This document shows positions 42,132 through 51,960 of a stretch of 64,000 nt of DNA, in pieces. How positions within the stretch are numbered: the stretch's first letter is position 1; each line of letters opens with the position of its first letter. A program made the translations under genes and the position numbers. The notes beneath the pieces were generated by a model. That model made no database searches. It had not been told where the DNA came from and saw only the letters and a program-made list of their open reading frames with translations. Source of the DNA: Enterobacteriaceae bacterium UBA2655 (lineage in GTDB: Bacteria > Pseudomonadota > Gammaproteobacteria > Enterobacterales > Enterobacteriaceae); NCBI GenBank assembly GCA_002359495.1, contig DENB01000064.1, positions 23,291-87,290 on the forward strand, written 5' to 3'.

Positions 42132-43313
42132 ATGGAATTACGTAAATACCTGCTGCCGGGGCTGATTTCAGTCACTTTGCTCAGTGGTTGTTCGCTGTTC
42201 AGCGGCGAAGAAGATGTGGTAAAAATGGCCCCGTTGCCGAAGGTGGAAAACCAGTTTGATCCGCAGGAAGCGTGGAGCACCTCGGTCGGCGACGGCGTCG
42301 GCGATTTCTATTCGAATCTGCATCCCGCCTGGCAGGAAGGCACCGTTTTCGCCGCCGATCGTTTCGGTGTCGTAAAGGCGCTGGACGCTGAGAACGGCAA
42401 AGAAAAATGGGAAGTCGATCTCTCTGAGAAAACCGGCTTTTTCTCGAAAAACCGCTCCGCGCTGCTTTCCGGCGGCGTGACGGCTGGCGGCGATCGTATC
42501 TATATCGGCAGCGAGCGCGGCCAGATCTATGCCCTGAACAGCAGCGACGGCAGCATCGCCTGGCAGACCAGCGTGGCGGGCGAAGCGCTGTCCCGTCCGG
42601 TGATCAGCGACGGCCTGGTGCTGGTTCATACCAGCAACGGCATGTTGCAGGGACTGGATCAAAACAGCGGCGTGGTGAAGTGGAGCGTTAACCTGGATAT
42701 GCCGGCGCTCTCGCTGCGCGGCGAATCCGCTCCGGCCACGGCGTTCGGCGGCGCCATCGTCGGCGGCGACAACGGCCGCGTCAGCGCCGTGATCATCAAT
42801 CAGGGCCAGCTGATCTGGCAGCAGCGCATCTCTCAGCCGAGCGGCGCGACGGAAATCGACCGTCTCAGCGACGTCGACACCACCCCGGTCATCGTCAACG
42901 GCGTGGTGTACGCGCTGGCCTATAACGGCAACCTGACCGCGCTGGATCTGCGCTCCGGTCAGATTTTGTGGAAACGTGAAATCGGCGGCGTGAAAGATCT
43001 GATCGTCGATGCGGGCCGCATCTATCTCGTCGATCAGGATGACCGCGTTATCGCGCTGAATACGGACGGCGGCGTCGCCATCTGGCGCCAGAGCGACCTG
43101 CTGCACCGCAACCTGACCTCGCCGGTGCTCTACAACGGCTACCTGATCGTAGGTGACAGCGAAGGTTATCTGCACTGGATCAATACCGATGACGGACGTT
43201 TCGTGGCCCAGCAGAAAGTCGACAGCTCAGGCTTCCAGACGGAGCCGGTCGTCGCGGGCGATAAGCTGCTGATCCAGACCAAAGACGGCGAAGTCTATGC
43301 GATTACCCGTTAA
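42132..43313 (+). CDS. bamB: Outer-membrane assembly lipoprotein BamB
   Basis: 393 residues (E. coli 392). The signal peptide ends in LLSGC (Cys20), and the rest is an eight-bladed PQQ-like beta propeller with repeats such as ALDAENGKEKWEVDL, ALNSSDGSIAWQ and ALDLRSGQILWKREI. It is the BamA partner in inserting outer-membrane beta barrels. It follows yfgM by 19 bases and is the last gene of the operon, since a terminator follows at 43351. Confidence 0.97.
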   Translation: MELRKYLLPGLISVTLLSGCSLFSGEEDVVKMAPLPKVENQFDPQEAWSTSVGDGVGDFYSNLHPAWQEGTVFAADRFGVVKALDAENGKEKWEVDLSEKTGFFSKNRSALLSGGVTAGGDRIYIGSERGQIYALNSSDGSIAWQTSVAGEALSRPVISDGLVLVHTSNGMLQGLDQNSGVVKWSVNLDMPALSLRGESAPATAFGGAIVGGDNGRVSAVIINQGQLIWQQRISQPSGATEIDRLSDVDTTPVIVNGVVYALAYNGNLTALDLRSGQILWKREIGGVKDLIVDAGRIYLVDQDDRVIALNTDGGVAIWRQSDLLHRNLTSPVLYNGYLIVGDSEGYLHWINTDDGRFVAQQKVDSSGFQTEPVVAGDKLLIQTKDGEVYAITR

Positions 43314-43350
43314 GGGATAAGCGTTTTTCAGCGGATCCCGCTGACGTTTC

Positions 43351-43385
43351 AACGGCTCCTGATGTTCAGGGGCCGTTTCGTTTTT
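43351..43385 (+). terminator. bamB operon terminator
   Basis: AACGGCTCCTGA / TCAGGGGCCGTT stem with a short loop, followed by TCGTTTTT. der has its own -10 TATAAT at 43440-43445 with CTGAAC 17 bases upstream, so der is separately transcribed. Confidence 0.85.
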
Positions 43386-43486
43386 ATTCAGGCATGATAT
43401 TCTTTGCGCCTTCAGCCTGAACTCTACGGCCTGAGCCGTTATAATCACGCCATTCAGGCGATTAATTATTAATTGAGGCAAGTGTT

Positions 43487-44974
43487 ATGGTACCTGTGGT
43501 CGCGCTGGTTGGGCGTCCCAATGTGGGGAAATCCACGCTGTTCAACCGCTTAACGCGCACACGTGATGCGCTGGTGGCGGATTTTCCCGGACTGACTCGC
43601 GATCGCAAATATGGTCGCGCCGAAGTGGAAGGGCGCGAATTTATCGTTATCGATACCGGCGGTATTGACGGCGGCGAAGAGGGCGTTGAGACGCGTATGG
43701 CGGAACAGTCGCTGCTGGCGATTGAAGAAGCCGACGTGGTGCTGTTTATGGTGGATGCGCGCGCCGGTCTGATGCCGGCGGATCAGCAGATCGCTCAGCA
43801 TCTGCGCTCTCGCGAAAAACCGACCTTTTTGGTAGCCAACAAAACCGATGGCCTCGATCCCAATTCCGCCGTCGTCGAGTTTTACGCGCTGGGTCTGGGC
43901 GATATCTACTCTATCGCCGCTTCGCATGGCCGCGGTGTGACCAGCCTGCTGGAAACCGTGCTGCTGCCGTGGATGGACGAACGCGATCCGCAGCCGATCA
44001 GCGAAGAGGACGAGAACGAAGCCTATTGGGCGGCGCTGGCGGCGGAAGAGAACGGCGAGGAACCGGAAGAAGAGGAAGAGGCGTTCGATCCGACCGGCCT
44101 GCCGATCAAACTGGCGATTGTCGGCCGTCCTAACGTAGGTAAGTCAACGCTTACTAACCGTATTCTCGGCGAAGATCGCGTGGTGGTGTACGACATGCCG
44201 GGCACCACGCGCGACAGCATCTACATCCCGATGGAGCGAGACGAGCGCGACTATATCCTGATCGATACCGCAGGCGTGCGTAAGCGCGGAAAAATCACCG
44301 ATACGGTGGAAAAGTTTTCCGTGATTAAAACGCTGCAGGCAATTGAGGACGCCAACGTCGTCATGCTGGTTATCGACGCGCGCGAAGGGATTTCCGATCA
44401 GGATCTCTCGCTGCTCGGCTTTATCCTCAACAGCGGACGTTCGCTGGTGATCGTGGTGAACAAATGGGATGGTCTGTCGCAGGAAGTAAAAGACCAGGTA
44501 AAAGAGACGCTCGATTTCCGTCTCGGCTTTATCGATTTCGCCCGCGTACACTTTATTTCCGCGCTGCACGGCAGCGGCGTCGGCAACCTGTTTGAGTCGG
44601 TCACCGAAGCTTACGACTGTTCGACGAAGCGCGTTAACACCTCTATGCTGACCCGCATTATGCATATGGCGGAGGAAGATCATCAGCCGCCGCTGGTGCG
44701 TGGACGCCGCGTGAAGCTGAAGTATGCGCACGCCGGCGGCTACAACCCGCCGATCGTGGTGATCCATGGCAATCAGGTAAAGGATCTGCCGGATTCCTAC
44801 AAACGCTACCTGATGAACTATTTCCGCCGTTCGCTGAACGTTATGGGTACGCCGATTCGTATTCAGTTCAAAGAAGGGGATAACCCGTTCGCTGGAAAAC
44901 GTAATACGCTGACGCCGACTCAGCAACGCAAGCGCAAGCGTCTGCTGTCGCATCTGAAAAAAAACAAACGTTGA
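43487..44974 (+). CDS. der: Ribosome assembly GTPase Der (EngA)
   Basis: 495 residues (E. coli 490). Tandem GTPase domains: the first with [12 protein letters not shown] and DTGGI, the second with [21 protein letters not shown] and NKWDG. An acidic linker ([28 protein letters not shown], about 168-199) separates them, and a KH-like domain lies at the C-terminus. It is essential for 50S subunit maturation. A terminator follows at 44980. Confidence 0.98.
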   Translation: MVPVVALVGRPNVGKSTLFNRLTRTRDALVADFPGLTRDRKYGRAEVEGREFIVIDTGGIDGGEEGVETRMAEQSLLAIEEADVVLFMVDARAGLMPADQQIAQHLRSREKPTFLVANKTDGLDPNSAVVEFYALGLGDIYSIAASHGRGVTSLLETVLLPWMDERDPQPISEEDENEAYWAALAAEENGEEPEEEEEAFDPTGLPIKLAIVGRPNVGKSTLTNRILGEDRVVVYDMPGTTRDSIYIPMERDERDYILIDTAGVRKRGKITDTVEKFSVIKTLQAIEDANVVMLVIDAREGISDQDLSLLGFILNSGRSLVIVVNKWDGLSQEVKDQVKETLDFRLGFIDFARVHFISALHGSGVGNLFESVTEAYDCSTKRVNTSMLTRIMHMAEEDHQPPLVRGRRVKLKYAHAGGYNPPIVVIHGNQVKDLPDSYKRYLMNYFRRSLNVMGTPIRIQFKEGDNPFAGKRNTLTPTQQRKRKRLLSHLKKNKR

Positions 44975-44979
44975 TCACT

Positions 44980-45006
44980 GAGGGCCGATTCGGCCCTCTT
45001 TTTTTT
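44980..45006 (+). terminator. der terminator
   Basis: GAGGGCCG-ATT-CGGCCCTC followed by TTTTTTTT. Confidence 0.95.
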
Positions 45007-45020
45007 GTACAAGGGGAGTT

Positions 45021-45977
45021 ATGGATTGGGAGACCTGGCGCTTCGCCTTTGGCGTAACGGTGCCGAATTTACTGTTGCTGCTGTTGGGCGTTATTCTGCG
45101 CCGCTTACGTTTACTCGACGATCCCTTTTGCGACGGCGCCACGCGGCTAGTGTTTCATCTGGCCTTGCCCTGTCTGCTTTTTTTCAGCATCGCCACTAAC
45201 CACACCTCGCTTATGGAGAATCTGCCGCTGGCACTGTATGGCGCCGCAGGCACGCTGCTGGTCTATTTCCTGCTGGAACTGGCGGCGCCGTTGTTGATAA
45301 AAAATCCGCGCGAGCGCGGGATTTTCGTGCAGGGCGGTTTTCGCGCCAATACGGCTATTGTCGGGCTGGCCTATGCCTCCATGGCTTACGGCAATGAAGG
45401 CGTGGCGGTCGGGTCGCTGTTTATGGCGGCAACGGTTATTCTGTTTAATGTGCTCTCGGTAATCACCCTGACGCACAGCCTGAGCGGCGGACGCCAGACG
45501 CCGCCGGGTTCCGGCGCCATTCTGCGCGGCATCGTCACCAATCCCTTGATCATCGGTCTGGTCGCCGGTCTCGCCTGGAACGCGACCGGGATTCCTCTTC
45601 CGCAACCGGTGGTGAAAACGGGCGGCTTTATCTCCGGCATGGCGCTGCCGCTGGCGATGCTTTGCGCCGGCGCGAGCCTTGACTGGCGCATGATGTTTCG
45701 CGCCACCAACACCGCCATTTACGCTGCCGTGGCGCGCGTGCTGGTGGTGCCGGCGTTGCTGACGCTGGGCGGGGCGCTGTTCGGCTTTCGCGGCGCGGCG
45801 CTGGGCGTGATGTTTCTGTTCTCCGCCACGCCGACGGCGGCGGCCAGTTATGTGATGACGCGCGCGATGGGCGGCAACGCCACGCTGGCGGCGAATATCA
45901 TCGCGATGACCACTGTCGGTTCCTTTTTTACCACGGCGATCGGCCTGTTCGTGCTGCGTTCGACAGGTGTTATTTAA
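45021..45977 (+). CDS. AEC-family membrane transporter
   Basis: 318 residues with about ten hydrophobic segments. The N-terminal FGVTVPNLLLLLLGVILRR, the central GFRANTAIVGLAYA and the late FLFSATPTAAASYVMTRAMGGN are typical of the auxin efflux carrier (AEC) family, which in bacteria includes malonate and other organic-acid transporters. The substrate is not predictable. GGGGAG at 45013-45018 is the ribosome site. It ends just before yfgJ and likely shares a transcript with it. Not part of the E. coli arrangement here. Confidence 0.88.
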   Translation: MDWETWRFAFGVTVPNLLLLLLGVILRRLRLLDDPFCDGATRLVFHLALPCLLFFSIATNHTSLMENLPLALYGAAGTLLVYFLLELAAPLLIKNPRERGIFVQGGFRANTAIVGLAYASMAYGNEGVAVGSLFMAATVILFNVLSVITLTHSLSGGRQTPPGSGAILRGIVTNPLIIGLVAGLAWNATGIPLPQPVVKTGGFISGMALPLAMLCAGASLDWRMMFRATNTAIYAAVARVLVVPALLTLGGALFGFRGAALGVMFLFSATPTAAASYVMTRAMGGNATLAANIIAMTTVGSFFTTAIGLFVLRSTGVI

Positions 45978-45987
45978 CGGAATTTTT

Positions 45988-46209
45988 ATGTCGTACTTGT
46001 GTGCTCAGTGCCAGCAGCCGCTCCGGCTCGCTGATGAAGGATTTGTCTGTGACGGATGCGGCGCGCGCTATGAAAAACAGGCGATCTGCCCCGATTGTCG
46101 CCAGCCGCTGCAGGTGTTAAAAGCCTGCGGCGCGGTCGACTATTTCTGTCCGCACGGCCATGGCCTGATTTCCCGCGAGCGGATAATTTTCCGCCCGCAG
46201 AGCGGGTAA
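45988..46209 (+). CDS. yfgJ: YfgJ family zinc-ribbon protein
   Basis: 73 residues (E. coli YfgJ about 71) from the ATG at 45988. A GTG at 45967 is open but overlaps the preceding gene. It carries two treble-clef-like zinc ribbons: CAQC...CDGC and CPDC...CPHGHG. The function is unknown; it is a small soluble protein. CGGAA seven bases upstream can serve as ribosome site. In E. coli yfgJ also lies near der. Confidence 0.88.
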   Translation: MSYLCAQCQQPLRLADEGFVCDGCGARYEKQAICPDCRQPLQVLKACGAVDYFCPHGHGLISRERIIFRPQSG

Positions 46210-46325
46210 CCTGTTCCTGATATTCCGCTTCACGGCAGTCTGTGATAATACGCTTGATTTATCACCGCTTCGTTCTGCACTTGTAGCAAAAATGCTATTA
46301 CGCCGTAACCCGGGGGTTATGGCTG

Positions 46326-46355
46326 TTCACATTTTGATGTACCAAATGGTACAAT
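46326..46355 (+). promoter_or_regulatory. gcd promoter overlapped by a perfect palindrome
   Basis: TGTACCA-AA-TGGTACA (46338-46353) is a perfect 7-bp inverted repeat. It overlaps the -10 TACAAT (46350-46355), and TTCACA (46326-46331) is 18 bases upstream as -35. The arrangement fits a repressor operator; the protein is unknown. Confidence 0.6.
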
Positions 46356-46495
46356 CCTGTCGCTTTATGGGCAGGGGTGCGAATTTTCCTGGTTTCCTCT
46401 CCCGTATAGAGTTCATTACGGACGCAATCCGTACCAATGTGTTCCAGAATAAAGTTGTCTCAAAGGTGTTTCCGGCTCAGGCGCGGCGGCATCCC

Positions 46496-46528
46496 CGTGA
46501 CCGGGCTTTGACAGGGTTCCCGGTCACG
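46496..46528 (+). promoter_or_regulatory. Strong hairpin in the gcd leader
   Basis: CGTGACCGGG (46496-46505) and CCCGGTCACG (46519-46528) form a perfect 10-bp stem with a 13-base loop, 17 bases before the ribosome site AGGAGAG. The tail GACGCTTTATTTCTT is T-rich but not a clean run. It may be a stability or attenuation element. The rest of the 350-base gap (46210-46559) shows no credible gene. Confidence 0.55.
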
Positions 46529-46559
46529 GACGCTTTATTTCTTCAGGAGAGTTAGTGTT

Positions 46560-48992
46560 ATGGCTGAAACAAACGCCCGCGCCTCAAAAGGGTTGGGCAT
46601 AGGGTCTGTACTGCTGGGACTGGTGCTGCTCGCCATCGGTCTGTTTTTTGTCATCGGCGGCGGCAAGTTAGCCTCGCTTGGCGGCAGCTGGTACTTCTTG
46701 ATTGCCGGTATTGTTACCGTGCTCTCTGCGATTCAGTTCTTCCGCCGCAAATCTTCAGCGGTGGTGCTGTTTATTTTGATGTTCGTCGGCACCCTGATTT
46801 GGGCGCTGGCTGAAACCGGTCTGGATTTCTGGGGACTGGTCTCGCGTCTGATGGTTCCGGCAGGCATGATGCTGCTGGCCTTCCTGATCTGGCCCGCGCT
46901 GCGCAAGCGCGAAGGCAAAGCGCCGCTGGCGAAAATTTCTTATCTGCTCTCTGCGGTGCTCGCCGTGGGTATGGTCGCGACCTTTGTTCAGATGTTTCAG
47001 CCGCATCCCACCGTCGCTTTCAACGGTAAAGAGCTGCCGCTGATGCCGGTAGACAAAGCCAAAGAGCAGAAAAACTGGGACAACTACGGCAACACGCCGG
47101 GCGGCGACCGCTTCGTGGCGCTGGATCAAATCACGCGCGATAACGTGAAGGATCTGAAAGTTGCCTGGACCTTTCATACCGGCGACACGCCGGAAAGCCC
47201 GACCGGCAACGGCGCGGAAGATCAGCAAACGCCGCTGCAGGTAGGCAATACGCTTTATCTCTGTACGCCGCATAACAACGTCATCGCCGTAGAAGCGGAT
47301 AGCGGCAAGCAGCTGTGGAAGCATGAAGTCAACGCGCAGGCGGAAGTCTGGAACCGCTGCCGCGGTCTCGCTTATTTCGACGCCACCAAACCTCTGACGC
47401 AGCCGACTCAGCCGGGCTCGACGCCGGTTCCGCCGCCGACTCTGGCGGCCAACGACGCCTGCCAGCGTCGTCTGCTGATGAATACCATCGATGCGCGCCT
47501 GATCGCCATCAACGCTGACAACGGCGAGCTGTGCCAGAACTTCGGCGATAATGGCGTGGTGGATCTGAAAGCGGGCCTTGGCGAGGCGCAGGACCCGAAA
47601 TATCAGCTGACCTCCGCCCCGACCATGGCGGGCACTACCGTGGTGGTAGGCGGCCGCGTGGCCGATAACGTGCAGACCGATATGCCGGGCGGCGTGCTGC
47701 GCGGCTTCGACGTCATCACCGGCGCAATGCGCTGGGCGTTTGACCCAGGCAACCCGGACCCGAACGCCAAACTGCAGCCGGGCCAGAGCTTTGTTCGCAG
47801 TACCCCGAACTCCTGGGCGCCGATGTCCTACGATCCGGCGATGAACACCGTGTTCCTGCCGATGGGCAGCTCCTCGGTCGACCTGTGGGGCGGAAACCGC
47901 ACGGCGCTGGATCACAAATATGGCGCTTCCGTGCTGGCGCTGGACGCCACCACCGGTAAAGAGAAGTGGGTTTACCAAACCGTTCATAACGACCTGTGGG
48001 ATTTCGACCTGCCGATGCAGCCGAGCCTGGTCGACTTCCCGATGAAGGATGGCACTACCAAACCTGCCGTGGTGATCGGCGGTAAAACCGGCATGATCTT
48101 CGTGCTGGACCGTTTAACCGGCAAGCCGCTGACCAAAGTCGAAGAGCTGCCGATGCCGCAGGGCCACATCCCGAACGAGCAGTACACCAAGACGCAGCCG
48201 CACTCGACCGAAATGCCGCAGATTGGCAACCAGACGCTGAAAGAGTCGGACATGTGGGGCGCCACGCCGTTTGATCAGCTGGTGTGCCGCATCGCCTTCA
48301 AATCGATGCGTTACGATGGCCTGTTCACCGTGCCGGATACCGACAAGTCGCTCAGCTTCCCGGGCTCGCTCGGCGGCATGAACTGGGGCGGCATCTCCTT
48401 CGATCCGAACAACCAGTACATGTTCGTCAACGATATGCGTCTGGGTCTGTGGGTGCAAATGATCCCTGCGGATACCAGCAAAATCGCGCGCGGCAGCAAC
48501 GGCGGCGAAGCGATCAATACCGGTATGGGCGCGGTTCCGCTGAAAGGCACGCCTTATGCGGTGAACAAAAACCGCTTTATGTCGCCGCTGGGCATTCCGT
48601 GCCAGGAGCCGCCGTTCGGCACGCTCTCCGCGATCGACATGAAAGCGCGTAAAATCGTCTGGCAGGTGCCGTTAGGCACGGTGCAGGATACCGGTCCGTT
48701 TGGTATTAAGATGCACGCGCAGATGCCGATCGGCATGCCGTCGCTGGGTGGTTCACTGGCGACGCAGGGCGGACTGGTGTTTATCGCCGGTACGCAGGAC
48801 TACTACCTGCGCGCCTTTGACTCTTCAACCGGTAAAGAGGTGTGGAAAGCGCGTCTGCCGGTGGGCAGCCAGGGTGGGCCGATGAGCTACGTCTCGCCGA
48901 AAAACGGCAAGCAGTACATCGTGATTTCAGCGGGCGGGGCGCGTCAGTCGCCGGATCGCGGAGACGACGTGATCGCTTACGCCTTGCCGTAA
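46560..48992 (+). CDS. gcd: Membrane-bound PQQ-dependent glucose dehydrogenase
   Basis: 810 residues, similar to enteric Gcd (about 796). Five membrane segments at about 12-140 hold the quinone-binding part; a periplasmic eight-bladed PQQ propeller follows (W-motif repeats such as GKQLWKHE, GKEKWVYQ, GKEVWKARL), with HNDLWDFDLP and the active-site-type MQP. It oxidises glucose to gluconate in the periplasm and passes electrons to ubiquinone; PQQ synthesis genes are not in the window. In E. coli gcd lies elsewhere, so its presence here is a lineage-specific arrangement. The related glucose/quinate/shikimate dehydrogenases are close alternatives. Confidence 0.92.
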   Translation: MAETNARASKGLGIGSVLLGLVLLAIGLFFVIGGGKLASLGGSWYFLIAGIVTVLSAIQFFRRKSSAVVLFILMFVGTLIWALAETGLDFWGLVSRLMVPAGMMLLAFLIWPALRKREGKAPLAKISYLLSAVLAVGMVATFVQMFQPHPTVAFNGKELPLMPVDKAKEQKNWDNYGNTPGGDRFVALDQITRDNVKDLKVAWTFHTGDTPESPTGNGAEDQQTPLQVGNTLYLCTPHNNVIAVEADSGKQLWKHEVNAQAEVWNRCRGLAYFDATKPLTQPTQPGSTPVPPPTLAANDACQRRLLMNTIDARLIAINADNGELCQNFGDNGVVDLKAGLGEAQDPKYQLTSAPTMAGTTVVVGGRVADNVQTDMPGGVLRGFDVITGAMRWAFDPGNPDPNAKLQPGQSFVRSTPNSWAPMSYDPAMNTVFLPMGSSSVDLWGGNRTALDHKYGASVLALDATTGKEKWVYQTVHNDLWDFDLPMQPSLVDFPMKDGTTKPAVVIGGKTGMIFVLDRLTGKPLTKVEELPMPQGHIPNEQYTKTQPHSTEMPQIGNQTLKESDMWGATPFDQLVCRIAFKSMRYDGLFTVPDTDKSLSFPGSLGGMNWGGISFDPNNQYMFVNDMRLGLWVQMIPADTSKIARGSNGGEAINTGMGAVPLKGTPYAVNKNRFMSPLGIPCQEPPFGTLSAIDMKARKIVWQVPLGTVQDTGPFGIKMHAQMPIGMPSLGGSLATQGGLVFIAGTQDYYLRAFDSSTGKEVWKARLPVGSQGGPMSYVSPKNGKQYIVISAGGARQSPDRGDDVIAYALP

Positions 48993-49000
48993 CGCATAAA

Positions 49001-49027
49001 AAGGGCCGACGTCTGTCGGCCTGTTTC
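49001..49027 (+). terminator. gcd terminator
   Basis: AGGGCCGAC-GTCT-GTCGGCCTG followed by TTTC. A second hairpin follows at 49036-49069 (AAGCCGCTT / AAGCGGCTT with a nested CCGG/CCGG) that may terminate the convergent emfourin gene. Confidence 0.72.
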
Positions 49028-49085
49028 TGCAAGAGAAGCCGCTTGGCCGGGAGACCGGTTAAGCGGCTTTACTGTTTCCGCCTGT

Positions 49086-49436
49086 TCAGGGCGTGTTATC
49101 CGGCGTCTCCCCGTCCCGCCAGAGCGCCTCCAGCTCGGGCGGCGCCACCTGTTCGGGAATTAAAATTACAACCGAGCCCGCTTTATGATGCGTGGCATAG
49201 GTGATCTGAATGCGAAAGTAGCGCTGGTCGCCGCGTCCGGCCTGGCTGGTTTTTCCCTGAGGCTCACCGAGCGGCATCGCCTGCTCCAGCACCGCGCATA
49301 CCCGCTGCTTTTGCGGCTGCGGCAGCTGGGCGAGGGCGAAGCGGCGTTCGGCGTTCAGCTTCGGGATCCAGGCGAAGCCGCCTTCGCGCGCCACTTCCAC
49401 AATAGCGTCATCGGTCAGTTCAGGGATGGGATTCAT
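49086..49436 (-). CDS. Emfourin-like inhibitor of protealysin
   Basis: 116 residues. The conserved small protein encoded directly after M4 protealysins, called emfourin, is a protein inhibitor of those peptidases. Features seen are REGGFAWIP and a compact, soluble sequence without signal peptide or membrane segment. The ATG overlaps the stop of the protease gene by four bases (ATGA), so the two are coupled and made together. Identification rests on gene order, size and remembered family sequence, not on a search. Confidence 0.82.
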   Translation of the reverse strand: MNPIPELTDDAIVEVAREGGFAWIPKLNAERRFALAQLPQPQKQRVCAVLEQAMPLGEPQGKTSQAGRGDQRYFRIQITYATHHKAGSVVILIPEQVAPPELEALWRDGETPDNTP

Positions 49437-50446
49437 AGCACGCCGACCTCTTGCCAGGCCTGTTCGATCGCCTGGCCGACAGACTGGTTGAAACGCTGCT
49501 GGCCGTGGCGAATAGTGAACTGGGCGAAGGTTTTAAAATCGGCATCCTGCGGCAGTTCTTTGTCGCAGACGGTATCGTACCAGGCGTGGCCCGCCAGCTC
49601 CCAGGCGTAGCCGCCCAGCGCCTTCGCCGCGAGATAAAAAGCGCGGTTGGGAATGCCGGAATTGAGATGCACGCCGCCGTTATCATCGCGGGTTTTAATG
49701 TAGTGATCCATGTGCGCCGGCTGGGGATCTTTGCCCAGCATCGGATCGTCATAGGCCGTGCCAGGTTCCGCCATAGAGCGCAGGCCGCGTCCCTGTATGC
49801 CGGCTGCCAGCAGCCCTTCGCCGATAATCCAGTCGGCCCGATCGGCGCTCTGCTTCAGGTTAAACTGTTTTACCAGCGAGCCGAAAACGTCGGAAACCGA
49901 CTCATTCAGCGCGCCCGCCTGCTCAAAATAGATAAGCCCGGCTTCGGTTTCCGTCACGCCATGCGCCAGCTCATGCGCCACCACGTCGATGGCGATGGTG
50001 AAACGATTGAAGATTTCGCCGTCGCCGTCGCCAAACACCATCTGCTGGCCGTTCCAGAAGGCGTTTTGATACTCCCTGCCGTAATGCACCGTGCCCAGCA
50101 GCGCCAGGCCCTGATTATCCAGCGAATTACGCTGATAGGTTTGCCAGAAAAAATCATAGGTGACGCCGAGGTAGTTCCAGGCTTCTTCCGCCGCCACGTC
50201 GCTGTTTCCGGGCTGGCCTTCCTTGCGCACCAGGTTGCCCGGCAGGTTTTGCGTATTCTGCGCATCGTAGATTTCCCGTTCGACGTGGCCGCCAGCTGCG
50301 GTGTGCGGCGCGACCGGCTTCTGCCAGGTTTCCGCCATCAGATGTTGAACGTGGGTCAGGGTGCGTCGCGCATAATCCTGCTGATGACCGGAGCCATTGT
50401 CGATGATTTTACGCAGTATATAGGGGGGAATGACGCTGTAGGGCAT
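49433..50446 (-). CDS. Protealysin-type M4 metalloprotease
   Basis: 337 residues. Thermolysin-family signatures are complete: H158-E-L-A-H162 and the third zinc ligand E182 in NESVSD, and DNGGVHLNSGIPNRAFY for the later catalytic His. A short N-terminal propeptide (about 50 residues) begins with the PPYIL motif at residues 7-11 that marks protealysin-like precursors. No secretion signal is visible, as is usual for protealysins, which are found in the cytoplasm or leave the cell by an unclear route. AAGGAG precedes the ATG. Its inhibitor gene follows. In Serratia, protealysin is associated with host invasion; no such role is shown here. Confidence 0.92.
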   Translation of the reverse strand: MPYSVIPPYILRKIIDNGSGHQQDYARRTLTHVQHLMAETWQKPVAPHTAAGGHVEREIYDAQNTQNLPGNLVRKEGQPGNSDVAAEEAWNYLGVTYDFFWQTYQRNSLDNQGLALLGTVHYGREYQNAFWNGQQMVFGDGDGEIFNRFTIAIDVVAHELAHGVTETEAGLIYFEQAGALNESVSDVFGSLVKQFNLKQSADRADWIIGEGLLAAGIQGRGLRSMAEPGTAYDDPMLGKDPQPAHMDHYIKTRDDNGGVHLNSGIPNRAFYLAAKALGGYAWELAGHAWYDTVCDKELPQDADFKTFAQFTIRHGQQRFNQSVGQAIEQAWQEVGVL

Positions 50447-50506
50447 ACCAGGCTCCTTGGCACGGTAAAGGTGCCAAAAAGTATAGTTAACCCCTGACGG
50501 TTATGC

Positions 50507-51868
50507 TTAGCGACGGTACGCGTTTTCCGGCATGATTTGGGTGACCTGGCTCTCAACCCAGCCGTCGTCCAGCCGGGTGCGCAGCAGATCGCCGCTATGC
50601 AGCTGACCGGTGTTTTTCACTACCTGGCCGTCGCTGGCGGTGGTGACGCTGAAGCCGCGCGCCAGCGTTGCCAGCGGACTGACGCCTTCAAGCTGCGCCG
50701 CGAGCGCGCCGAAGCGCTGTTTATTCTGATTGAGCTGCTTATCCATCGCCTGTTGCAAACGGTAGCGCCACTGTTGCAGCTGCTGCTGCTCCTGCCAGAT
50801 GCGTCCCTGCGGCTGTTGCGCCGCTAAACGCTGCGCCAGGCGATCCTGCTGGCGCGCGGCGAGGCGCAGCCGCTCCTCCATCGCTTCATCCAGCCTGCGC
50901 TGCAGGCGGAACAGGGCGGTTTGCTGACGCGCCAGCCGCAGCTGCGGATGCTGCTGCTGCAAACGGTGGTCCAATCGGGTAAAGGCACGCTGCTGACGAG
51001 CCAGATAGTAATCCATCGCCATTTCCAGCCGCTGCTGTTGCGACTGTAGCTGACGCAACAGCTCGATCTGGTTGCGGCTTACCAGCTCCGCCGCCGCGGA
51101 AGGGGTCGGGGCGCGTAAATCCGCCACGAAATCGGCGATGGTGACGTCAGTTTCATGACCCACGGCGCTGACGATGGGAATATGGCTGACGAAGATCGCC
51201 CGCGCCACGCGCTCATCGTTAAAACTCCAGAGATCTTCCAGCGAGCCGCCGCCGCGTCCGACGATCAACACGTCGCACTCGTCGCGCAGGTTCGCCAGTT
51301 CGATGGCGCGTACAATCGACGCCGGGGCGTCGACGCCCTGCACCGCGGTGGGGTAGATGACTACCGGCAACGAAGGATCGCGTCGGTGCAGCACGCGCAG
51401 CACGTCGTGCAGCGCCGCGCCGGTGGCGGAGGTGATTACGCCGACCTGCTTCGCCGGATCGGGCAGCGGCTGCTTATGCTGCTGTTCGAACAGGCCTTCC
51501 CCCGCCAGCCGCGCTTTCAGCAGCTCGAACTGCTGTTGCAGCAGACCTTCGCCGGCCGGGTGCATGCTTTCGACGATCAGCTGATAGTCGCCGCGCGGTT
51601 CATACAGGGTGAGGGTGGCGCGCACCAGCACCTGCTGCCCGTGCTGCGGCCGAAAGCTGACGCGTCGGTTGCTGTTGCGGAACATGGCGCAGCGCACCTG
51701 CGCGCCGTCATCCTTTAACGTGAAGTACCAGTGACCCGACGCGGGCTGGGTAAAATTCGAGATCTCCGCGCTCAGCCAGATCGAGCCCATCTCTTTTTCC
51801 AGCAGCTGGCGCACCGTGGTGTTAAGACGGCTGACGGTGAAAATATTGGCGGTTGGCGGTAGCGACAT
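50507..51868 (-). CDS. xseA: Exodeoxyribonuclease VII large subunit
   Basis: 453 residues (E. coli 456). An N-terminal OB fold (about 20-110) precedes the catalytic domain with [15 protein letters not shown] and [11 protein letters not shown] (about 143-300) and a long coiled coil of Gln, Leu and Arg (about 285-400). With XseB it degrades single-stranded DNA from either end. It is divergent from guaB, as in E. coli. The ribosome site is weak. Confidence 0.97.
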   Translation of the reverse strand: MSLPPTANIFTVSRLNTTVRQLLEKEMGSIWLSAEISNFTQPASGHWYFTLKDDGAQVRCAMFRNSNRRVSFRPQHGQQVLVRATLTLYEPRGDYQLIVESMHPAGEGLLQQQFELLKARLAGEGLFEQQHKQPLPDPAKQVGVITSATGAALHDVLRVLHRRDPSLPVVIYPTAVQGVDAPASIVRAIELANLRDECDVLIVGRGGGSLEDLWSFNDERVARAIFVSHIPIVSAVGHETDVTIADFVADLRAPTPSAAAELVSRNQIELLRQLQSQQQRLEMAMDYYLARQQRAFTRLDHRLQQQHPQLRLARQQTALFRLQRRLDEAMEERLRLAARQQDRLAQRLAAQQPQGRIWQEQQQLQQWRYRLQQAMDKQLNQNKQRFGALAAQLEGVSPLATLARGFSVTTASDGQVVKNTGQLHSGDLLRTRLDDGWVESQVTQIMPENAYRR

Positions 51869-51960
51869 GTGATAGAGATCAAATAATAAATCAGCGGGTT
51901 AATTAACCGATACTACATGGCTGGTACAGGGGATCAAGACTTTTTCTTAAAAAAAGCTGG

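Noticed and set aside
46292..46555. An 87-codon open frame in front of gcd
   Set aside because: It spans the gcd promoter, palindrome and leader hairpin, has no ribosome site or recognisable motif, and is better explained as leader DNA.
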